From Forficula auricularia (lineage: Eukaryota; Arthropoda; Insecta; Dermaptera; Forficulidae), in contig JALMQS010000916.1 of the NCBI GenBank assembly GCA_024734495.1, positions 868,001 through 932,000 on the forward strand: a stretch of 64,000 nt of DNA, in the 5' to 3' direction. Positions 52,401 to 59,188 of the stretch are shown here, one piece after another (positions within the stretch are counted from its first letter, which is position 1; each line of letters begins with the position of its first letter). Below the pieces are notes generated by a model that was given only the letters and a program-made list of their open reading frames with translations, was not told the origin of the DNA and searched no databases. Both the position numbers and the translations under genes were made by a program.

Positions 52401-55400
52401 GAATTTTTTTTATTAAAACAAATAGGTACTTCAAGAAATTAAAAAAGAACATAATTGTTGATTAAACATATGAATTATATTTAATTACGGTTAGTTTGCC
52501 ATAAGAAACGGTTTGTCGTTGCCGTTACTCATCCCATCAGCCCTGACCTTGGGGGGGTCTGACCCCGCAGATGAGGGGGTCTGACGCGGCAAATGAGGCA
52601 CCTTTGAGCATCCACAAAAACCGATAACGCTCGGTCCGCGGCAGGTTCAGGCGATATGTAATGGTTGTAATAGTAATAGGCGACAAGGACACCATCATCA
52701 CTTGACATGATAGAAAAATACCGGCTGAATTGCAGAAGCAAAGCCAAATGTTAAACTTTTATCTAGTAATCTAATAGTGATATATCTAATCAATTAAATT
52801 GGCAAATCCGATTTTATAATAATATTTGTAATGATCTTTTAGTGGGATTTAAAATTAAAAAAACAATTAAAAATTTATTATTAAATCTCCCGTGAATTGC
52901 TTTGCAGTATTCTCAAAGTGAAGTAGTAAGTCGCCTGAGGGTATTCCTACGCAACGGCAACAAAATTTGACGATAGTCGAGTTTCAGTTGCGTCAGCTGG
53001 GAATTGCCTAGTGTGAAGAGGGCCTTACTGGATTCATTAAACACAAGTCGGAATTTGTGAGTCCACAGTAAAATTGCTGATTCAGCAAGACTTGATGGTT
53101 TCTATGATCATACAGATACATTTTTTTTTATTTGCTTCAATTATTCAACCGGAATTTCTGAAACTAGAAAGTCTAAATCCTCGTTTTGGAAAAGATTTCA
53201 TTCAGGATCGTCTGGAGTTCTACTTTAAATACATCAAAAAGGATGCAGGTCTGACTCTAACTGACGACATGTGTAAAAGACGCGTCTTCGAGACTTTGAT
53301 TAAAAACAAAATAAAAAAACAATTATCAACTCCCCGGCAAGAAAGATAAGTTGAGAGCCATCGAAAAACCGAAAACTCCGGACAAAAATAGGATATATGG
53401 CAGTGATTAAATCCAAAAAGGGGATTTATAAGGGTTGATGCTAGTGGACTATAGGTAAAAGGGGCTGTGCCGGATAGAATGGGTAGAATTGTAGTTAAAC
53501 CTGCTGTATGTGAAAACACTCAAATAAATAAAACTTCATATATAAAATCACTTTCACCTTTATTATAAAGGGATAAATAAATACAATGAATGATTCTATT
53601 CAAGCCAATGGTGGTATCGAGAAGGCTTAAAAAGCACAAGGTCGGTTTCGGGAGAAAAGCAAAGTGTGTTTTATAAGGAGAGAAAGAACAGATAAGAAGC
53701 AGGATCGGGTGTCGAGAGAAAATGGTCCAGGAGAGTATCAGGAGCCAGATCCGAGAGAGAAGGGCATTAAGAGTGGCAAGGGTTGTCTTAGGTAAATCAA
53801 GGGTAAGGAAAAATAAGAAAGAAAGTAAGAAAGTGAGTACGCTCAATGACGAATCAGAGTAAACTGAACTTGGTAGACACGCAAGGACGACCTCTCACCT
53901 CCAGAGGTGTGGGGGAAAGAAAAGAAGTAGAGAAGAAGCCTCGCAGACTGGGTCAATTTTGAATTTAACCAGGCAGCTCTAATCACGGACAATTTTACTC
54001 ATGGATACAGAAAGGCTCTCCGCAATAGAAAAATTCAGGATTTGGGCCATAATCGAGAAAATTGTAGTTTTGTTAAGCTAAGCCACACCGTCAGTTTTAC
54101 TAGCCTCGACAGGTAACTAAAAAGAGTATGTAGCAGCTAAACAGTGCGCGAATAAACTGTTGTGCGCATTACAAGACTACTATTATAACAAACCAATATA
54201 CAAATTAAATTATTACAAATAAGAATAAAAGATTTACTAAAAAAAAAATTTCTTTAATAAATTAAAAGATACGTTGAATTTTTACCTCCTTGAGTTTTTA
54301 TAATTGTGTCACGATCTTTGCTTTGAAGTTCTAAAAGTTTTTTTGATCGTTCTCTATTGTCTTTTTCCAATTCTTTAATTTTATTAATATGCTGTGATAA
54401 AAGAAATTGAAGATCCGATTTGTCACTTAGTAATAATGTGACTTGTTTTTTTAAGTCATTTTCCCTTTTTTCATTTTCTTCTTGATTTTGTAATAATTTC
54501 AAATTTAATTCATTTATTTCAAATACCAATCTGGCATTGTCTTGTTTAAATGGTTCTATAATATTTTCATTATTAGACTTTTCCTAAAAAAAAAAAAAAA
54601 GATTAAAATATAGAGTATTAAATAAAAAAATAAATAAAACGAATCAATTATTCATAATAAAACCAAGAATGTAATTATTTTTCTCCACGTTACAGACATT
54701 TTTCACCACACAGTGATCAAAATTTTTAATTTATCCAATGCGAAGCAGCATGGGAAAGTATTGTAATCGGTCTGAAAATTACCAGTGCTGAAGATATGGA
54801 GGAATCGAGTTATTATTATAGTATTAGCGATTGATTTTCATCTAATACTTTAGGAATAAGAATTCTATATTGGATTTTTGACGTTTCGTTTATTATAGGT
54901 GACCATTTCTGAAGACATGGAAGAATCGACAATAAAATCAAAAATAGACATCTATTCTCATCTAATACTTGAGGAATAAGAACTCTACATTGAATTTTTG
55001 ACGTTTCGGTTATTATTGGTAACCATTGCTGAAGACATGGAGGAATTGGCTTAAAATCAAAAATAACGATCGATTCTTATCTACTAACTAGAGGAATAAC
55101 CTTATTGCATTCCATTTTTGATGTTTTGACTATTAATGGCAACCTCTACTGAAAACGTGGAAGAATCGACTTAAAATCAAAAAGACTAAATTCTTTTTTG
55201 GTAAACAACTGAAGCTTGAGTTGTTTACCAATAAGAATAAATTGTATTTTTGATTTTAAGTCGATTCCTCCATGTCTTTAGCAATGGTTACCAATAATAA
55301 CAGAAACTTTTTTACTTAGGGAAAGTGGTGTAGGTTTTAGGTGAAATATGATATTAATTAATAAAGTAAAGGGAGTGTAGTTTCACAGTGAATGAAACAA

Positions 55401-56219
55401 AACTCAAATAGGTTTATACAAACTCAAAATATTTCGGAAAAACTCTTTTATTAAAAAACTTTTTTAATCTGTAAACTCCTGATGATGGACTAATAATTAT
55501 CCGAAATATATTGAGTTTGTATAAACCTATTTGAGTTTTGTTTCATTCACTGTGAAACTGCACTCCGTTTACTTTATTAATTAATAACCGAAACGTTTAA
55601 AATTCAATGTAGAATGGTTATTCCTCGAGTATTACATGAGAATCGATCATTATTTTTGAATTTAAGTCAACATGAACTGCAAATTGCAAGTGATATCTGA
55701 TTAATAATAAAGGAATAATATTAATATTTCAAATGAATTTGGATAAAGTTTAGCAACGATCCGTTGCAGTATATTTTTAATTTTTGCTTGTATTCATCAA
55801 TACTAGGCCTGGCTGGCAGGCGAACATACTTTACTCACAGAACTTGAAAACGACTCTAGTTGAACTAAGTAATGAAAAGCCTTGCATTTAAATGAAATTT
55901 TCTCATTAAAAATGTGCAATCTAGGTGGTTTTGGCCGAAACTTTCCTTGAGAAAGCTAAAGGGAAACTGATTGATTAAATTATTCATAAATAATGAGAGA
56001 AAATTCTTTAAAAATAAGAAAATAAATAGTTAAGCAAAAGTGTTAGCTCACTTGAAGAATTTCTTGAAAGACGTTTTTATAATGTTCCAGGCCAGCTGTG
56101 GCATCAATTAAATTGGAAACCAATTTTTCGACGAGAGGAATCGAGTCATTGCCGAGGGGTTGTCGATAACCGAGCTCATCTAAATGCTGCCGCAAAATTT
56201 TATATCGCTTTTCAGTCAT
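37254..56219 (-). CDS. CEP135: CEP135/Bld10-like centrosomal coiled-coil protein, whole gene (13 exons found)
   Basis: Thirteen minus-strand exons join in frame into about 777 codons. The first exon (LDELGYRQPLGNDSIPLVEK) matches the conserved N-terminus of CEP135, the centriole cartwheel and microtubule-binding protein called Bld10 in flies. Exon 2 (EPFKQDNARL, then TIIKTQGGK into exon 3) matches the next conserved block, and exon 4 carries DREIDRLREMLKGGRP. Later exons are heptad-rich coiled coil. Family members are roughly 1000-1150 residues, so about 250-350 C-terminal residues are missing: exon 13 either reads through to TAA at 37254 or splices (GTATTA donor at 37309) to exons I could not find. 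The DUF4789 gene lies downstream in convergent orientation. The 56219 ATG is chosen because it fits the family start; an in-frame TTG lies 9 nt upstream. Introns hold most of the transposons between 38 and 56 kb. Confidence 0.85.
37481..38186. mobile_element. TTAA-flanked element, copy 2
   Basis: TTAA at 37477-37480 and 38187-38190, ends GTAGTTGTTTCAC and GCGAAACAACTACC. It fills the CEP135 intron between exons 12 and 13 almost completely. Confidence 0.75.
38242..38452 (-). CDS. CEP135: CEP135 exon 12
   Basis: Acceptor ATTTACAG ends at 38453. Encodes HLNEKSDRSLIDLQTQMNQL and coiled coil ending QIDQEKDALL. Donor CTG|GTAATA; phase 0 out. Confidence 0.8.
38528..38757 (-). CDS. CEP135: CEP135 exon 11
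   Basis: Acceptor ATTTCTAG ends at 38758. Encodes YDSEIHIQERVRFERTIKNL and coiled coil through QQKQLYSQI. Donor CAA|GTTAAT; phase 2 out. Confidence 0.75.
38828..38932 (-). CDS. CEP135: CEP135 exon 10
   Basis: 105 nt, phase 0. Acceptor AATTTTCTAG; encodes DLVSIKNRLEYELDITRSEK and coiled coil to RDRLK; donor AAA|GTATAA. Confidence 0.75.
39262..39474. repeat. Inverted repeat, arms about 90 bp
   Basis: CAACCAAAACATTCTGTG and AGTGAAATCTAGTGTG at the left are mirrored by CACACTAGATTTCACTA and CAGAATGTTTTGGTTG at the right. In CEP135 intron 9, next to a TTTACCATAC-family fragment. Confidence 0.6.
40770..40877 (-). CDS. CEP135: CEP135 exon 9 with GC donor
   Basis: 108 nt, phase 0. Acceptor TTTTTCTAG ends at 40878. 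Encodes KLNEKDQQIQDLLSDSPPPI and YDCSAHSHK. The frame continues into exon 10 only if the donor is AAA|GCAAGT (GC-AG); the GT four bases on leads to a stop in exon 10. Confidence 0.7.
40945..41040 (-). CDS. CEP135: CEP135 exon 8
   Basis: 96 nt, phase 0 on both sides. Acceptor TTTCTTTCAG ends at 41041; donor ACG|GTAAAC. Encodes IIEKLKSERDYYSRELQEAR, a SERD-type coiled segment typical of the family. Too short to appear as an independent ORF. Confidence 0.75.
41283..42226. mobile_element. hAT-like non-autonomous element, copy 2 in the opposite orientation
   Basis: Ends TAGAGACCGGATTCCTATGC and TGCATAAAAATCCGGTCTCTA; flanked by GTCATCAT at 41275-41282 and 42227-42234. Same family as 15272-16355, reversed. 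A tRNA-SINE-like piece (about 41815-41975) is nested inside. Lies in a CEP135 intron. Confidence 0.85.
41815..41975 (+). mobile_element. SINE-like copy nested in the hAT element
   Basis: GGGTTCGAGTCTTG resembles box B, followed by CTCGGCTCCCTCACTAACAC and CGGTGACAATAAATAAAAA, the same body and tail as the SINE at 36389-36612, but with a different or degraded head. Confidence 0.55.
42659..43126. mobile_element. TTAA-flanked element, second subfamily, copy 1
   Basis: TTAA 42655-42658 and 43127-43130; ends GCTAGTTCTTTCAC and GCGAAAGAACTACC. It sits in the middle of an older inverted repeat (42550-42625 against 43131-43205) that bears a degenerate hammerhead-like core. Confidence 0.7.
43358..43521 (-). 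CDS. CEP135: CEP135 exon 7
   Basis: Acceptor TTTTTTAG ends at 43522. Encodes ESELNIQMDKLTQTINLQ, then a non-coiled linker (SPQFDIRGGGDSSLTSS). Donor TAC|GTAAGT, phase 0 out. Confidence 0.75.
43804..44463 (+). mobile_element. TTTACCATAC element, copy 3, right end lost
   Basis: Begins ACTTTACCATACAGGGTATG and follows copy 1 to GAGAGGGTCCAGG, then breaks off before the terminal repeat. It lies in an intron of the CEP135 gene. Confidence 0.65.
44687..44882 (-). CDS. CEP135: CEP135 exon 6
   Basis: Acceptor TTATTTTAG ends at 44883. Encodes RKYDLEMKKN and a continuous Lys/Glu/Asn-rich coiled coil ending INTLTLI; donor TTG|GTTAGT, phase 1 out. Confidence 0.8.
45340..45506 (-). CDS. CEP135: CEP135 exon 5
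   Basis: Acceptor AATATAG ends at 45507. Encodes ESIDKQHEAMSRAVELAE and further coiled coil to KKTTLLQ; donor CAG|GTATGT, phase 0 out. Confidence 0.8.
45784..46539. mobile_element. TTAA-flanked element, copy 3, reversed
   Basis: TTAA 45780-45783 and 46540-46543; ends GGTAGTTGTTTCGC and GTGAAACAACTACC. Reverse orientation relative to copies 1 and 2. In CEP135 intron 4. Confidence 0.75.
46932..47100 (-). CDS. CEP135: CEP135 exon 4
   Basis: Acceptor TTTTTTAAG ends at 47101. Encodes NRDREIDRLREMLKGGRP followed by coiled coil; the DREI-RL-GGR block is conserved in CEP135. Donor AAAG|GTAAAT, phase 1 out. Confidence 0.85.
47670..47998. mobile_element. Small hAT-like element inserted in a TTTACCATAC element fragment
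   Basis: Ends CAGTGATGTCGAACC and, inverted, CAGTGATGGAGTACC; internal GACACGCGTGTC words. Flanks ACCTAAAT and GACTAGAT look like a diverged 8-bp duplication. The host sequence on both sides (47605-47669, 47999-48290) is the TTTACCATAC family in reverse. Confidence 0.6.
48479..49409 (-). mobile_element. mariner-type transposase remnant with inverted duplicated 3' end
   Basis: Minus-strand transposase: 49168 down to about 48956 encodes WSEENPHETLETPLHPQKLT to ITDYFVP, then a one-base frameshift, then MNVDELWFQQDGATCHTAH (with a catalytic Asp) to the C-terminus MPEIIFKH near 48585. The 242-bp 3' end (48479-48720) is repeated in inverse at 49168-49409 in place of the 5' half. The inverted copy holds an antisense piece of the same C-terminus. 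It cannot encode an active enzyme. Confidence 0.85.
49430..49740 (+). pseudogene. Second mariner-type transposase fragment
   Basis: Plus-strand frame from 49547 reads LSNRWMGKKELIKWSVRSPDLT with WLWGYLK, the C-terminal catalytic region of a DDE_3 transposase related to but distinct from the adjacent one. Just upstream, GGAATAAGCATTGTGGGTG is mirrored by CACCCACAATGCTTATTCC (49438-49515), a small inverted duplication of the same gene. Confidence 0.7.
49812..50983. mobile_element. hAT-like element with internal 300-bp palindrome
   Basis: Left end CAGGCCCGTGCCTG, right end CAGGCATGGGCCTG, each followed inward by GGCGGCC and GCACGC words. Flanked on both sides by TATAGA (imperfect). Inside, 50286-50591 is mirrored by 50617-50908 with few differences. 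No ORF. In CEP135 intron 3. Confidence 0.55.
51496..51740 (-). CDS. CEP135: CEP135 exon 3
   Basis: Acceptor TTTTCTAG ends at 51741. Completes GGKKTV, then encodes SWGEQYWETTTQSKDPY and a coiled segment ending TTYKTQ. Donor CAG|GTTAGT; phase 0 out. It is too broken by frame to stand out as an ORF but splices exactly to exons 2 and 4. Confidence 0.8.
52529..52720 (-). pseudogene. Small coding remnant, possibly Harbinger-type N-terminus
   Basis: Minus strand reads MSSDDGVLVAYYYYNHYISP, then ADRALSVFVDAQRC. An acidic start followed by L-x-A-Y-Y-Y-Y resembles the N-terminus of PIF/Harbinger nucleases, but the downstream catalytic part is absent. GC-richer than its surroundings. Confidence 0.3.
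53050..53400 (+). pseudogene. Unidentified coding remnant
   Basis: Reads KIADSARLDGFYDHTDT, then after a frameshift in a T run (53115-53125) FASIIQPEFLKLESLNPRFG, KDFIQDRLEFYFKYIKKDAG and MCKRRVFETLIKNKI, then degrades. It looks like real protein sequence broken by frameshift and stop. I do not recognise it; a retroposed gene piece or an unfamiliar transposon ORF are both possible. In CEP135 intron 2. Confidence 0.45.
54286..54583 (-). CDS. CEP135: CEP135 exon 2
   Basis: Acceptor is a long T tract then TAG at 54584. Encodes EPFKQDNARLVFEINELN and a long heptad-rich coiled coil to TIIKTQGG. Donor G|GTAAAA; phase 1 out. Confidence 0.85.
54780..55680. repeat. Complex inverted/tandem repeat block in CEP135 intron 1
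   Basis: The segment CATTGCTGAAGACATGGAGG plus TTGACGTTTCGGTTATT recurs three to four times from 54780 to 55170 and in inverse at 55255-55310 and 55590-55670; 55322-55590 is a nested inverted repeat with a hammerhead candidate. A fragment of the same family lies at 3330-3545. Confidence 0.55.
55473..55518 (+). ncRNA. Hammerhead ribozyme candidate (type I), best stem I
   Basis: AAACUC (55473-55478), CUGAUGA, U, stem II GGA/UCC, GAA (55503-55505), stem III AU-AU-AU, U at position 17, then GAGUUU (55513-55518). Stem I is six perfect pairs. It lies in the right half of the 55322-55590 inverted repeat, in CEP135 intron 1. Confidence 0.65.
56052..56219 (-). CDS. CEP135: CEP135 exon 1
   Basis: ATG at 56219-56217, 56 codons, phase 0 end at donor CAA|GTGAGC. 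Encodes the family-diagnostic N-terminus with ELGYRQPL and PLVEKLVSNL. Confidence 0.88.
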
Positions 56220-56816
56220 GATTTCCAATTTTTAAAAAGATTCATACATTAAAAAACTGTCACTTGACATATGTCAAAAAGTATTTCATTTAAATATATA
56301 TATAAATATAGAGACAAAAAATTTAGCCGCCTTTTAATATATATATATATAGTATTAAATTATAAAAAACATTTTAATATATATAGTTTATTAAATCAAA
56401 AGTAAATTTAATATTTACAATCACAGGTATAAACATATTTATATATTATAAAAAATGATTTTGAATTTAATACGTTAGCAAATATTGCCAACCAACTCAT
56501 CTTGAAGCGGCAGTTGTTATCATTTTAAAATAGTTAATAAAAACCATCGAGATGCGGTCAATAGAATAATAATTTAATAAACATAAATAAATTATAAATT
56601 AAAACATTTTATCTAAAATTTAACTAATAAGAATTTGGAGAGTTGTATTCTAATAAAAAGGACCCTTTCAAATTCAATTTACTTAAAGATTTCTTAAATA
56701 ATAAGTTTAATTTGGTAAAATTCCAGTTCGAATTCTCCGTAGAATATCAACACTATATGTCTTTTAATTTTCGTTTAAAGTACCTGAAGCCACCGAGCAA
56801 TGCATGCGGTAACCCC

Positions 56817-56942
56817 TGACACCCTCCCCCCCCCCCGAAATCACGCACCTCGCCCGCACCACACCCTCATCCACCCAGCCAGGATCCCCCACAACTGCAC
56901 CCCACCTCCTGCAGCTCCCACATCGACCCCACCCCGCACCCA
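56817..56942. other. C-rich, nearly G-free tract upstream of CEP135
   Basis: About 125 bp of plus-strand C/A-rich sequence with a 12-base C run; the minus strand is G-rich with several GGG groups and could form G-quadruplexes. It runs into AGTTTTTGCATTTCTAG, a word of the TTTACCATAC family, so it may be a diverged copy of that family's C-rich block. Confidence 0.45.
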
Positions 56943-58037
56943 GTTTTTGCATTTCTAGCTTTCTAATGGTCTACATATGTGTATATTTGTTTACTCGTAC
57001 ATCAATTTGCCTACATTCGTTCATATAAATAAACATTATAAAAAAAATAAATAGGAAAATAATAATAAAAGAAATAATCGTATAGGATCTGAAATAAAAC
57101 CATAAAATTAAATAAGATTTGTTTCCAAAAGTTATATAAAAAAAAGCCACTTCAACCATTGTATTATTTGTACACACACCTGTTTTGTTATGAATCCACC
57201 TCTGTAATGTTATGATTTAGACACCTGTTAATTAAAAAAAATTCTTAATTTTAATATAATATAGGTAATAATATTTGTTATAAAACCTATTAGTGGGTTT
57301 TAAAATTAAAAAAACCAATTAATAAATAAAAGATAATTGAAAAAAATATATGTAAACAAACTTTTTTATTGAGATTTTTATCTATCAATAATTACTTTAA
57401 TTAAGAAAAGATCAATTAAGATAAAATTTGTCGAGGTCCAGACCTAGCCAGATCGTTTGCTCATCCTCAAAACTTGTTAATAAGAGTTGCTTGCTTAACT
57501 TTCTTAAGTCCTGATGAAGGAAGGAAAATCCTCCAAAACGTTTTAAAGTGATTGAAAATGACATTCCATTCAATTATTAATTCGGAATTTGTACTTTTCA
57601 TCATCCTTTGGGTCCCATCAAATTTCAATAGAAATAAAAATATATATGACTCGAAATTTAATACAAAATTCATTATTTCAATAAAATTTAAATAACATAT
57701 AGACTTGATGGAGTCGGTGTTTTTAAAAGATCAATTTAACGGTATTGCGCCTCTTGAAAAGGTAGCTCAGGCAGAAATGAATGTTGCAGCCATATTGCAG
57801 CACTATTACATTGCATTATTAAACCTTGCAGGAATATTGCAGCAACATATGTTGCTTATTATCGAAAGGGGGACCAATTGTTGGTTACTTTTTGGCCTTT
57901 TGGCCTGGGTCCATTATACCATTCTTGATTCATCCTCCCTGCCAATAAATTAAATAAAAACCCGAATAATTTTCTGGCCAATTGCAATAATATTTCCCTA
58001 AAATATGTATAGTATAATTAAATTTTAAATTGTAGAC

Positions 58038-58076
58038 CCCCTGAAGACGGAGGGAAAATCCTTCGAAACGTCGGTT
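58038..58076 (+). ncRNA. Hammerhead-like core
   Basis: CC-CUGAAGA-C, stem II GGAGG/CCUUC with one G-U, GAA 58065-58067, then ACGUC-GG. CUGAAGA fits CUGANGA. Stem III has no loop between AC and GU, so activity as a single unit is doubtful. Confidence 0.45.
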
Positions 58077-58202
58077 TCATAAGGAATTATAAAAAGAAAA
58101 CATTCCAATAAACATTTCCTTTTTGCCGAGAGTAGGAGAATTTTTATATATTGAAGGAGACAATAAAATAGGGTGTCTTTTGGTGGAATTATAAATTTTA
58201 TT

Positions 58203-58258
58203 TATAACGAGACTATAGTTTCGAGAGCTTTGCCCTCTTCATCAGTCTATTTTACAAT
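58203..58258 (-). ncRNA. Hammerhead ribozyme candidate, mirror of 58341-58392
   Basis: Minus strand of the left arm: same CUGAUGA, stem II GAGGGC/GCUCUC, GAA, AC(UAUA)GU-C. Two extra A residues lie in stem I. With its partner it forms a head-to-head pair in the 58140-58445 inverted repeat. Confidence 0.65.
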
Positions 58259-58340
58259 TGATTCACAGGAATTAATGTATGAAATGAAAAGACCACATGT
58301 AAAAAGCTCACTTTCCATACATTAATTCCTGTGAATCAAG

Positions 58341-58392
58341 TGTAATAGACTGATGAAGAGGGCAAAGCTCTCGAAACTATAGTCTCGTTATA
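58341..58392 (+). ncRNA. Hammerhead ribozyme candidate (type I)
   Basis: UGUAA(UA)GA pairs with UC(G)UUAUA as stem I with an internal loop; CUGAUGA at 58350-58356; stem II GAGGGC-AAA-GCUCUC; GAA 58373-58375; stem III AC(UAUA)GU; C17 at 58384. All core residues are present. Confidence 0.7.
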
Positions 58393-58859
58393 AATAAAAT
58401 TTATAATTCCAGCAGAAGACACACTCTTTTATTGTCTCCTTCAAAACATTCCTTTATAGAAAATAATCTTTTTTTATTTATTTCTGGACTGCTTTCCATC
58501 CAATCCTCATCAATAAATCTACCAGTCGTCTCCCAAGAAAAACTTCTAACGTATTAAATTAAAAATTATAAACTTTCTAAATGCCTAATTTGAATAAAAT
58601 ATTAAAATAACAACTTATTTATAAATAGTTTTAGCCTTTCACTTATTATATACATATTCTGATCGATATTTAATTTTATTATTTTTTTTATCTTTTGAAT
58701 ACATGTTTTGTTTACATACAACCAGATAACCTTTTTTTTTTTTGTTCTTTTATTTATATTTGATATTTGATAACGATTTGAAGTCCAAATTATAATGTTA
58801 TGCAACCCTAAATGAGAGAGAGGCACTCATTTATTACTTATTGGTTAGTTAGTTAGTTC

Positions 58860-58985
58860 TAGTTAGGCAACCCCGGGTTCATTGGCTTCCTTTTAGTCTG
58901 ACAAATTTCTCTCACTGTCTCACTTCATTTGTTGCCATCTCAATAACATTCACGGCTTTTAGAATCCACAACAAGAAACTAATCA
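58860..58985 (+). other. Probable GNPDA 5' non-coding exon
   Basis: Less AT-rich sequence ending at donor ATCAG|GTAAAA (58986), 71 nt before the acceptor of the first coding exon. A short intron separating a 5' UTR exon from the ATG exon is the simplest reading. The left boundary is a guess. Confidence 0.4.
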
Positions 58986-59064
58986 GGTAAAAATCCATTA
59001 ATTTATATATCGGTTGAATTATATATTTATAATAAATTTCATTTGTAATTTTTAGAAAAATAAA

Positions 59065-59188
59065 ATGAGATTGATAATATTAGACACATCTGATAAAGTG
59101 TCAGAATGGGCTGCCAAGTATGTTTACAAAAGAATTATTGAATTTAATCCTGGACCTGATAATTATTTCGTGCTAGGATTACCAACAG
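59065..59188 (+). CDS. GNPDA: GNPDA coding exon 1
   Basis: ATG 59065 follows acceptor TAATTTTTAG (59056). Encodes [20 protein letters not shown] to VLGLPTG. Donor ACAG|GTATTT, phase 1. Confidence 0.9.

Noticed and set aside
57508..57545. Hammerhead core CTGATGAAGG...CTCCAAAAC
   Set aside because: The G of GAA is replaced by A and stem II has a mismatch; treated as decayed.
57705..57953. 82-codon open frame with repeated IL-Q motifs
   Set aside because: Open because of a degenerate TTGCAG/ATATTGCAG DNA repeat; no protein family seen.
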